This document shows positions 1 through 5,908 of a stretch of DNA of 12,502 nucleotides, one piece after another. Every line of letters starts with the position of its first letter. Within the stretch, counting starts at the first letter, position 1. The notes under the pieces are model-generated. The model was not told where the DNA came from, ran no database searches, and worked only from the letters and a program-made list of their open reading frames with translations. Origin of the DNA: an uncultured Clostridia bacterium (GTDB lineage: Bacteria > Bacillota > Clostridia > Lachnospirales > Lachnospiraceae); assembly GCA_946623485.1 (NCBI GenBank), contig CAMORF010000025.1, positions 1 to 12,502 on the forward strand. The letters are read 5' to 3'. A program made the position numbers and the translations under genes.

Positions 1-1
1 T

Positions 2-1474
2 CATGTCTGGCTTCCAAAGGCCCATCCGGTCGCTCCTTCGCCCGCGTCAGCGCTTCTGTCCGGTGTGCTGACCAAAGTGGGAATCTATGGGATTCTGCTG
101 ACAGGGATTGAGGCACTGATTGATTTTCCGGACTTCGGGTGGATCGTTCTGATCCTTGGAACCATCACCATGTTTCTGGGCGCAGTGCTGGCGCTCTTTT
201 CAGTGAACCTGAAGCGTACGCTGGCATGCTCCTCCATGTCTCAGATCGGGTTTATCCTGACCGGAATCGGAATGACGGTCCTGCTTCATGTACAGCATGG
301 AACAGCAAAGGCCGTGGCGGCAGGCGCGGTGAATGGAGGCGGATTTGCCGCGCTGGAAGGGCATGCGCTTGCTGCGATGTGCGGAACGCTTCTTCATATG
401 GTGAATCATTCCATGCTCAAGCTTTGCCTGTTCTGTGCAGCGGGAGTTGTGGTGATGAACCTTCATGCGCTGGATCTGAACCAGATCCGGGGCTGGGGAA
501 GGAAGAAATGGCTCCTGAAGGTTTCCTTTTTCCTGGGTGTTGTGGGGATCGCCGGCGTACCGCTGTTCAATGGCTATGCGAGTAAGACGCTTTTGCATGA
601 GGCAATTACGGCAGGAATCATGGAAGCAGGGGAAGGGGCGGCAATCCGCTCTTCCGCAGCAGGCCTTCTGTCTGTGATTGAATGGATCTTCCTGATCTCC
701 GGCGGATGTACATTTGCTTACATGCTGAAGCTTTTCCTGTGTCTGTTTGTGGAGAAGAATCAGGATCCGCGCAGGCAGCAGGAATATGACAAGTGCGCAA
801 AAGGATATATGGGAATCGGCTCAGTCATTGCCGTCTTCGGAACGTCGATCCTGTTCATCCTGCTGGGGCAGAAGCCGGTATTTGACGCGGCTGCGTCCTT
901 CATGACAGGGCATGCGCAGGCACTTGCGCATTTTGCGCCGCTGAGCTTTGAATGTGTGAAGGGAGCCCTGATTTCCCTTGGAATCGGAGCCCTGCTATAC
1001 CTGTTCGTGATCCGTGGTTTCCTGATGGAGGGCGGTACCTTAACCGGAAGGTGCACGCTCCGGGAAGGGATCTATGTCAACCGCTGGCCACAGCGGCTTG
1101 ATCTGGAGGACTTGCTTTACAGACCGATGCTCACCAGATGGCTTCCAGGCTTCTTCGGTGCTGTATGCTCTGTTTTTGCAGAGAACAAGGTGCTGTCTGT
1201 CCTCTGCAAGGGAGTACTTACATGTGCTGCCTGGATGTGCAGGTTTTTATCGGTTGGCCCGGATGCGCTGATTGTCCTGGTCCGGAAGACGGTTCTGAAG
1301 GAACATGTGGTAGCGGATACGCCGGATCAGGTCGGCTTCCTGGAAAAACGCAGAGATGAGGTGCGGGAAGCCTACAGGCCGATTCATGGAAACTTTTCAT
1401 TTGCCCTGATGCTTTCCTGTATCGGGATGATGGTGATTCTTGGCGTGATCATGTTTTTTAACCTGCGGGGATAA
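2..1474 (+). CDS. Proton-translocating NuoL/NuoM/NuoN-type membrane subunit, C-terminal part
   Basis: This is the C-terminal 490 residues of an antiporter-like subunit of a complex I, Mrp or membrane-hydrogenase type machine that moves protons or sodium across the cytoplasmic membrane. The frame is open from base 2, so the gene begins outside the window; the GTG at 65 is internal. The first visible residues carry the family motif WLPKAHPVAPSPASALLSG followed by LTKVGIYG, with the conserved channel lysine. A second signature, HMVNHSMLKLCLF, lies near base 400 and carries the other conserved lysine. Many hydrophobic helices follow, then a long polar C-terminal region (about bases 1060-1370) and one last helix. 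Such C-terminal extensions occur in HyfB-like and other complex I subunit 5-type proteins. Whether the complex is an oxidoreductase, a hydrogenase or an antiporter cannot be decided without the upstream genes. The gene ends just before a terminator, so it is the last of its operon. Confidence 0.88.
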   Translation, partial: HVWLPKAHPVAPSPASALLSGVLTKVGIYGILLTGIEALIDFPDFGWIVLILGTITMFLGAVLALFSVNLKRTLACSSMSQIGFILTGIGMTVLLHVQHGTAKAVAAGAVNGGGFAALEGHALAAMCGTLLHMVNHSMLKLCLFCAAGVVVMNLHALDLNQIRGWGRKKWLLKVSFFLGVVGIAGVPLFNGYASKTLLHEAITAGIMEAGEGAAIRSSAAGLLSVIEWIFLISGGCTFAYMLKLFLCLFVEKNQDPRRQQEYDKCAKGYMGIGSVIAVFGTSILFILLGQKPVFDAAASFMTGHAQALAHFAPLSFECVKGALISLGIGALLYLFVIRGFLMEGGTLTGRCTLREGIYVNRWPQRLDLEDLLYRPMLTRWLPGFFGAVCSVFAENKVLSVLCKGVLTCAAWMCRFLSVGPDALIVLVRKTVLKEHVVADTPDQVGFLEKRRDEVREAYRPIHGNFSFALMLSCIGMMVILGVIMFFNLRG

Positions 1475-1493
1475 AGCCACGTGGAACAATCGT

Positions 1494-1542
1494 AAAACCC
1501 TGCCGCAAGGTCTTGTTTACAGATCCTGGCGGCAGGGTTTTT
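1494..1542. terminator. Bidirectional rho-independent terminator
   Basis: The arms AAAACCCTGCCGC (1494-1506) and GCGGCAGGGTTTT (1529-1541) pair perfectly over 13 bp around a 22-nt loop and are followed by T residues. The A-rich left arm gives a T tract on the other strand, so the site can end both the NuoL-like gene (plus) and the convergent folT-S66 unit (minus). Confidence 0.85.
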
Positions 1543-1559
1543 GTTTCTGTTTTGTATCT

Positions 1560-1623
1560 ATTCAGCGCCTCTGACCTCCCACAGCGAAGAACGCTTGCGT
1601 TCTGAGCGATGGGGGTGCTGAAT
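1560..1623. repeat. Compact hairpin element, possible mobile-element remnant or structured RNA
   Basis: A nested fold is visible: outer arms ATTCAGC (1560-1566) and GCTGAAT (1617-1623); a middle stem pairing CTCCCA (1576-1581) with TGGGGG (1610-1615), including one G-U pair; and an inner stem AGAACGC (1588-1594) with GCGTTCT (1597-1603). Between the middle and inner stems lies an internal loop of AGCGA-like sequence on both sides. There is no T tract, so it is not a second terminator. It resembles the subterminal hairpins of IS200/IS605-type elements in general form, but no transposase is present and the identity is a guess. Confidence 0.4.
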
Positions 1624-1668
1624 CGTTACCTGTTTTTGATTGTTCCTGCACAATGTGTTTTCATCTAT

Positions 1669-2748
1669 TTAAGTCAGCTCGAAGGAAAGCTGCGCAGATG
1701 ATCCATCCCATTTCACATTCAGCATCGCCCCGTTGATCATGGTAAAGTGGGGGACTGTATGGCCGATGTCCATGTTCCAGATGACAGGGATATCCGGCAA
1801 TGCTGTCCGGACAGCGTCATCATAGGTCATGTCGGCTTCGATGTTTTCAAAGAGCGTGCGTCCGATCAGGACAGCATTCGTTGTTTCAGGCGTGATCCAT
1901 CCGGCGTAGCGCATCTGGAGGAGCGTGCGGTACAGGACGGCAGAAGAAAGGGCAAAATTGTCAAAATACCAGATGAATCCGTCGTTCTGGTAGCGTCGGA
2001 TAAAGTCTGAGGTATAGTCAAAGCATGTTCCGATCAAATCTTTGAGCACATCGATGCAGCCGCCGATGCAGCGCCCCTGCACATTCAGGGATTCGTGAGA
2101 AGCCTGATAAACGGTGGGGGTAGAAAAAGCCAGAGGGCCATCTTCCAGCTGGAAAATGTCTGCCCCAAGATATGCCGGGGAGGTTTTCTGTACCGGAAGA
2201 TCCCCCTTCAGAAAACGGAGCACATTACGAAGGTATTGAGGCATAACAGGTGAAGTACCATCCCTTCCGTTTGTGCTTGTATCAGAGATTTCATCCGGCG
2301 CTGAGACAAGGCTGTCATTGTTTCTCAGTACGGTAGTGTCGAAGCTTCCGCCATTTGAGCCGTAAAGGGTGGCGATATCGCACATGGTGGTCACCGGATA
2401 CAGGATTCCGGTGGGATCCGAGGCACCCATCAGCCATTTGGGATTTTCCGCCAGAAGCTGCCAATCGATATAGGGAAGGATGTCACTGAGAAAGTCTCCG
2501 CCGGCAGCTGCAAATACCGCATCTATGGAATCGAGGGCAAACAGGCTCATGAGCTCGTTTGCCCGTTCTTTCGCATTCCCGCCGCGCAGGCTGTCAACAC
2601 GCACATGTTCCGTCTCCCAGACCTTCCAGCCCTGTTTGCGCAATTCTCTCAGGCTGGCGTCAAAGCTTTCCAGCTTGTGGCCGACACCGGCGCTTGGCGC
2701 ACAGATGCCAATGGTTGCATTATCGTTTAAAAAATCCGGATAGATCAT
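1669..2748 (-). CDS. Peptidase family S66 (LD-carboxypeptidase / MccF-like), cytoplasmic
   Basis: The 359-residue product belongs to the S66 serine peptidases, which include murein tetrapeptide LD-carboxypeptidase and the microcin C self-immunity peptidase MccF. The N-terminus has the family fold start (ATIGICAPSAGV, residues 11-22), the nucleophile region WLMGASDPTG with Ser110, and a C-terminal DIGHTVPHFT with His330. The usual catalytic glutamate in a FLEE-like motif appears here as YFDN with Asp263, a conservative change. There is no signal peptide, so the protein should be cytosolic. The reading frame stays open upstream, but GGAGGT lies at 2755-2760, six bases before the ATG at 2748 and directly abutting an in-frame ATG at 2754; 2748 is therefore preferred. 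It lies 26 bases after the folT-like gene in the same direction, which implies co-transcription. The substrate could be a recycled wall peptide, a peptide-nucleotide antibiotic, or something related to the folate cargo. The family is certain; the substrate is not. Confidence 0.88.
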   Translation of the reverse strand: MIYPDFLNDNATIGICAPSAGVGHKLESFDASLRELRKQGWKVWETEHVRVDSLRGGNAKERANELMSLFALDSIDAVFAAAGGDFLSDILPYIDWQLLAENPKWLMGASDPTGILYPVTTMCDIATLYGSNGGSFDTTVLRNNDSLVSAPDEISDTSTNGRDGTSPVMPQYLRNVLRFLKGDLPVQKTSPAYLGADIFQLEDGPLAFSTPTVYQASHESLNVQGRCIGGCIDVLKDLIGTCFDYTSDFIRRYQNDGFIWYFDNFALSSAVLYRTLLQMRYAGWITPETTNAVLIGRTLFENIEADMTYDDAVRTALPDIPVIWNMDIGHTVPHFTMINGAMLNVKWDGSSAQLSFELT

Positions 2749-2774
2749 TGTCATACCTCCGATGTGCAAGTTAT

Positions 2775-3362
2775 TTATCGACAGATCCTTACCCTGGCCT
2801 GCAATGCCTGGTTGATCTGCGCTGTGACCGGGCTGAAGTACAGCAGGCAGACCAGTACGCAGTATACCGGGGCTTGTATAAAAAACTGAGCAATCCTGGT
2901 CGGAAGAATCGCGTAAAGGCTGAACCCATTGAACCATACCAGTGCGGCTGTCGTTACAATCAGGGTACAGACAACGCTGGCGAGAATGGTTCCGACGCAC
3001 AGCAGGAGAATGGATTTCTTTTTTGTGACGGTTTTTCCATAATAAAATCGATATGGATGGAAAACAGCAGGAATTAAGCCCCACAGGATCGCGGCAAGGG
3101 TGATCAGCGGATTCACCGCGTATCCCTGGATCAGGCAGCCAAGCAGGTCGCTTGCGATTCCGCACAGCGCGCCCGCAAAGGGCCCGAACCAGATTCCGGC
3201 CATGATTCTTGCGATGACGCCCAGCTGGATACGCCCGAAGCCTCCGACATTGATTGCAAAAAAACGTGAAAGAATAAGGTAGATGGCTGTGAGCGCGCTG
3301 AGAGAGACAAGGGTATAAGTGCACCAGATGGTGCGGTAGCGTTTCCTGAAATCCATAAGCAC
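2775..3362 (-). CDS. folT: ECF transporter S component, folate type (FolT-like)
   Basis: The roughly 195-residue integral membrane protein has the layout of energy-coupling-factor S components: about six hydrophobic segments, a G-x-FGP-x-AGALCG-x-ASDLLG motif near residues 58-75 (GIWFGPFAGALCGIASDLLG), and a C-terminal LPTRIAQFFIQAPVYCVLV stretch typical of folate-family S components. S components bind the vitamin and dock onto a shared ATPase/T module (EcfA, EcfA', EcfT), which is not encoded here. The start chosen is GTG at 3362, because AGAGAG sits six bases upstream; ATG at 3356 (two codons on) is the alternative. A good promoter lies about 100 bases upstream. The gene is followed at 26 bases by an S66 peptidase, an association that may tell something about cargo. 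Folate specificity rests on family resemblance only; a related pterin or other vitamin is possible. Confidence 0.8.
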   Translation of the reverse strand: MLMDFRKRYRTIWCTYTLVSLSALTAIYLILSRFFAINVGGFGRIQLGVIARIMAGIWFGPFAGALCGIASDLLGCLIQGYAVNPLITLAAILWGLIPAVFHPYRFYYGKTVTKKKSILLLCVGTILASVVCTLIVTTAALVWFNGFSLYAILPTRIAQFFIQAPVYCVLVCLLYFSPVTAQINQALQARVRICR

Positions 3363-3457
3363 TTTTCACTCTCTGCATATAAAGCACGATTTATCATACG
3401 AGCTGGATCTTTCCTGAATCCAGCAGTTCCGGAATTACGTAACGGACCTTACGTTCG
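3363..3457 (-). promoter_or_regulatory. folT 5' leader with two small hairpins
   Basis: The transcript predicted from the promoter at 3463-3491 has a leader of about 95 nt. It can form ACGTAA-GGTCCG-TTACGT (3438-3455) and CTGGAT-N9-ATCCAG (about 3402-3422). No T tract follows either stem. The tetrahydrofolate riboswitch common before folT genes was looked for and its conserved core was not recognised, so the leader's role is open. Confidence 0.3.
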
Positions 3458-3462
3458 TTTGT

Positions 3463-3491
3463 ATTATAATTCATATTATGCGATGTTACAA
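3463..3491 (-). promoter_or_regulatory. Promoter for folT-S66 unit
   Basis: On the minus strand TTGTAA (3486-3491) and TATAAT (3463-3468) are separated by exactly 17 bases, a strong housekeeping-type promoter. The -10 box is part of the palindrome ATTATAAT (3463-3470), so a TATAAT also reads on the plus strand, although no good plus-strand -35 accompanies it. Confidence 0.7.
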
Positions 3492-3511
3492 TCACGCGAT
3501 GGAAGTATGGA

Positions 3512-3610
3512 CTACCGGTTCATATTTATACTTATATTTCGGAAACTGTTCACCCATAGGCTTTTGGGGTTTCCCCGGAACAAGTCACTCCTTCGGGTGA
3601 GGACTGTCAT
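3512..3610 (-). CDS. Candidate 32-residue peptide
   Basis: An ATG at 3610 is preceded by AAGGAG (3615-3620) at a 4-base spacing and opens a 32-codon frame ending in TAG at 3512. The peptide is basic and polar with the core RSDLFRGNPKSLWVNSFR; it has no signal peptide or membrane helix. It lies just upstream of the folT promoter, in the same direction. I do not recognise the family. The DNA also contains a GGGG-AAA-CCCC hairpin, so a structured RNA is the main alternative. Only a search for conserved homologues would settle it. Confidence 0.3.
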   Translation of the reverse strand: MTVLTRRSDLFRGNPKSLWVNSFRNISINMNR

Positions 3611-3639
3611 GTTGCTCCTTCTCTTTTGCTGATTCCATA

Positions 3640-3648
3640 TGTTATAAT
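3640..3648 (+). promoter_or_regulatory. Extended -10 promoter for the S66 lipoprotein
   Basis: TGT-TATAAT (3640-3648) is an extended -10 element, with the perfect TATAAT at 3643-3648. The -35 region is only a weak match (TCTCTT near 3620), as is common when a TGN extension is present. It would give a leader of about 90 nt before the ATG at 3747. A small hairpin with a TTCG loop (about 3583-3605, arms AGTC/GACT and CTC/GAG) lies just upstream. Confidence 0.55.
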
Positions 3649-3746
3649 GGTTATGCATCTGGAAATGAGCAGGGTGAAGTACATCACTGGCGTGGCTGTT
3701 TATCGTCATTTCTATGGTGGAGATCATTTATGAGGAGGCTATTGCA

Positions 3747-5726
3747 ATGAAACAAAGGTTGGTAACGCTGGTGGCCGGGTTATGTGCTGCTGTCATCGTG
3801 ACAGGCTGCAGTTCAACCCCGAATGAGACGACACAGCAGTCTGAAGCGCAGACGGGAAAGCAGACGGAGGTATCTGTACAGGCAAAAGAGCAGACGGAAG
3901 TATCTGCGCAGACAAAAGAGCAGACTGAGTCGGCGATGCAGCTTTCAACGGAAGGTCAGGAGGAGCAGCCCGTGACGGAAGCAATGAAGCTGATGGCTGC
4001 TTCGACCGAGGCTGAAGGGAATACTCTCGCGTCTGAAACGGAGACAGAAGCCGCTGTGCTGCCGGAAACCGAGGCGGAGACGGAGGCGGTGATTGCACCA
4101 GAGACGGAAGTGGAAACCGAAGCCGGGGAAGCAGTTGAAACCGAGACGGAAGTTTTGACTGGATCAGAGACCGAAGCGGAGACGGAAGCCGGGGAAACTG
4201 TCGAGACAGAGGCAGAGACGGAAGCATGGGAAGCTGTCGAGACAGAGGCAGAGACGGAAGCCTGGGAAGCTGCTGAGACCGAAGCGGAGACGGAAGCCTG
4301 GGAAGCTGCTGAGACCGAAGCGGAGACAGATACTCTGACCGCAGGTGAGTCCGAGTTAGAAACAATGTCAGAAACGGAGAAGGCATTCATCTCATTGACA
4401 TTTGCTGTACCAGAAACAGAAGGGGATGATATCCTCGTGCTAAGCGGCATGGAATCATATGAAGCGCTGACAGAAGCAGAAACCTGGGAAGAGACCGAAG
4501 CAGAGACTGAAGAAGAAACAGAAGCAGAAACTGAGGAAGAGACCGAAGCTGAGACAGAGGTTGAAACCGAGGAAGAGACGGAAGCGGAGATTGAGAACAA
4601 GCTGATTACATTGCATTTTGCATCGCCCGAAACAGAAACCGAAGAACAGGCTGATGCAGGTTCTATCGAAGCCGGAAGCCTGAAAAAAGGAAAAGCCCTG
4701 AAAAAAGGGGATTGCATTGGCATTGTCGCACCGGCATCTTATATTGAGAATAATGATTTCAATCAGGCGGTGATGTTTCTTCGTTCCCTTGGATACAAGG
4801 TCAAGGTGGCTGACAGCTGTATTCAGACAGACCGCTCCGTTGTCGAAGGCGATGAGCAGCGGGCGGAAGCACTGAATGAAATGTTCCTGGATGACAGTGT
4901 CGATGCCATTCTCTGCCTGAGAGGTGGATATGGCTGCAGCCGTATTCTGGATTACCTGGATTATGAGATGATTGCAGAGCATCCGAAGCTGCTGATGGGA
5001 TATAGCGATATTACGGCATTGCATGTGGCATTGATGGAGAAGTGCGGCATCGCGACTGTGCACGGGCCAATGGTCTCTTCTTTCAGCGATATTTATTCCA
5101 GTTACGTACAGCAGCTTTTTGAGAAGAACCTGAATCTTGAGGTTCTTACCGGAGACAGCGTGCAGCCTGAGAACTGTAAGATAGATCTGGATCAGATCTC
5201 ATTCGAAGATATGTCGATGGACTATACCGTAACTCAGTTCCGGGAAGGGATCACGAATACGGATCCCATCGGAGAGATTACCCTTCCGGATGGACAGGAG
5301 CTGACAGCGCTGGTTCCGGGTACTGCCAAAGGGCGAATCATCGGAGGCAACCTTACGATACTTGCTTCTCTGGTTGGAACGGAGTACGAACTGCAGGCGG
5401 ATCATGCGATTCTGTTTTTCGAAGAGGTTGGAGAGGCTGCATACCGGATTGACAGGCTGATGGGCCAGCTTTGGGAAAATGGACTCTTTGACCGTGTTGA
5501 CGGAATCCTGATCGGGGAGATGGTGAACAATACTGACAGCGATGAATGCACGGTTTCCCAGGCTATAGAGGGATACGCAAAACTGGCAGGAAAGCCCTGC
5601 ATCACAGGCGTTCCTGCCGGGCACGGAGAAGATAATATGTTCCTTCCTTTCGGTGTCATGGCACAGATGACAGCGAACGAGGATGGTACCGCTCAGCTCG
5701 AGATACTGGAACCTGCGTTGGAATAA
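3747..5726 (+). CDS. Surface lipoprotein: S66 LD-carboxypeptidase with Glu/Thr repeat linker
   Basis: The 659-residue protein starts with a lipoprotein signal peptide (residues 1-20) ending in the lipobox V18-T19-G20-C21, so Cys21 should be lipidated and the enzyme tethered outside the membrane. Residues about 25-315 are a low-complexity, strongly acidic Glu/Thr/Ala linker built of ETEA-type repeats. Residues about 318-657 form a complete S66 domain: KKGDCIGIVAPAS, nucleophile Ser420 in MGYSDIT, Glu559 in FFEEVGEAAYRIDR, and His626 in PAGHGED. The triad is intact, unlike the Asp variant in the neighbouring paralogue. LD-carboxypeptidases remove the terminal D-Ala from tetrapeptide stems. A typical S66 enzyme is about 300-350 residues, so nearly half of this protein is linker, probably a spacer through the wall. 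ATG 3747 is chosen over an upstream in-frame ATG (3714) because GGAGG (3734-3738) is eight bases away and the signal peptide starts there. It diverges from the folT-S66 pair. Confidence 0.88.
   Translation: MKQRLVTLVAGLCAAVIVTGCSSTPNETTQQSEAQTGKQTEVSVQAKEQTEVSAQTKEQTESAMQLSTEGQEEQPVTEAMKLMAASTEAEGNTLASETETEAAVLPETEAETEAVIAPETEVETEAGEAVETETEVLTGSETEAETEAGETVETEAETEAWEAVETEAETEAWEAAETEAETEAWEAAETEAETDTLTAGESELETMSETEKAFISLTFAVPETEGDDILVLSGMESYEALTEAETWEETEAETEEETEAETEEETEAETEVETEEETEAEIENKLITLHFASPETETEEQADAGSIEAGSLKKGKALKKGDCIGIVAPASYIENNDFNQAVMFLRSLGYKVKVADSCIQTDRSVVEGDEQRAEALNEMFLDDSVDAILCLRGGYGCSRILDYLDYEMIAEHPKLLMGYSDITALHVALMEKCGIATVHGPMVSSFSDIYSSYVQQLFEKNLNLEVLTGDSVQPENCKIDLDQISFEDMSMDYTVTQFREGITNTDPIGEITLPDGQELTALVPGTAKGRIIGGNLTILASLVGTEYELQADHAILFFEEVGEAAYRIDRLMGQLWENGLFDRVDGILIGEMVNNTDSDECTVSQAIEGYAKLAGKPCITGVPAGHGEDNMFLPFGVMAQMTANEDGTAQLEILEPALE
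4167..4328 (+). repeat. 36-bp coding tandem repeat (ETEAETEAWEAx)
   Basis: Inside the lipoprotein gene, three near-identical 36-bp units begin at 4203, 4239 and 4275, each encoding the 12-residue unit ETEAETEAWEA(V/A). A diverged unit precedes them (4167-4202, ETEAETEAGETV) and a truncated one follows (from 4311). Unit length is a multiple of three, so copy number can change without a frameshift. Confidence 0.85.
4491..4590 (+). repeat. 24-bp coding tandem repeat (ETEAETEE)
   Basis: A second repeat cluster in the same linker has 24-bp units starting at 4491, 4515 and 4539, encoding ETEAETEE, then a diverged tail with ETEV. It differs in unit length from the upstream 36-bp cluster. The segment just before it (residues 215-225, ISLTFAVPETE) is echoed after it (residues 287-297, ITLHFASPETE). 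Confidence 0.8.
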
Positions 5727-5758
5727 GCTGGCATTACAATCAAGGAGGCGTAATAAGA

Positions 5759-5880
5759 GCCGATAAGATTGTATCTGTAAGTCAGTTATAAACGACAAAA
5801 AGATGCGTTTCCAGAGAAGCCAATGAGATTGCATCTGTAAGCGCGATATCAACGGGGAGAGACATTCGTTTATCGAGAAG
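5759..5880. repeat. Two degenerate 60-bp tandem units upstream of the metal S component
   Basis: Units starting at 5759 and 5819 align with a 60-bp period; the best-kept part is GATAAGATTGTATCTGTAAG versus AATGAGATTGCATCTGTAAG. Each unit contains the palindrome AGAT-N3-ATCT (AGATTGTATCT near 5766, AGATTGCATCT near 5826). They sit in the 182-bp gap before the nickel/cobalt transporter gene. They could be duplicated regulator sites, or simply a decaying duplication. No clear promoter or cobalamin riboswitch was seen in the gap. Confidence 0.5.
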
Positions 5881-5908
5881 AAGTGAAACAACGAAAGGAA
5901 GTGTTACT

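Noticed and set aside
65..67. GTG as start of the NuoL-like gene
   Set aside because: The frame is open back to base 2 and the upstream residues belong to a conserved family motif, so the gene starts outside the window.
2749..3387. Upstream extension of the minus-strand S66 frame
   Set aside because: The extension overlaps the folT-like gene in another frame and shows no domain. The GGAGGT site and family length place the start at 2748.
3363..3460. Tetrahydrofolate riboswitch before folT
   Set aside because: The leader forms two small hairpins, but the conserved core of that riboswitch class was not recognised. A covariance-model search would decide.
3714..3746. Earlier in-frame ATG for the lipoprotein
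   Set aside because: No ribosome site precedes it, and it would put 11 residues in front of a normal lipoprotein signal peptide.
3956..4723. Long antisense frame encoding SVSASVS-type repeats opposite the lipoprotein linker
   Set aside because: It is the mirror of the ETEA coding repeat, which keeps several frames open. It lacks a ribosome site, and the sense frame has a signal peptide and a catalytic domain.
5727..5908. Cobalamin or nickel/cobalt riboswitch before the metal S component
   Set aside because: No B12-box-like or NiCo-type conserved core was seen; the gap is explained better by the degenerate 60-bp duplication.
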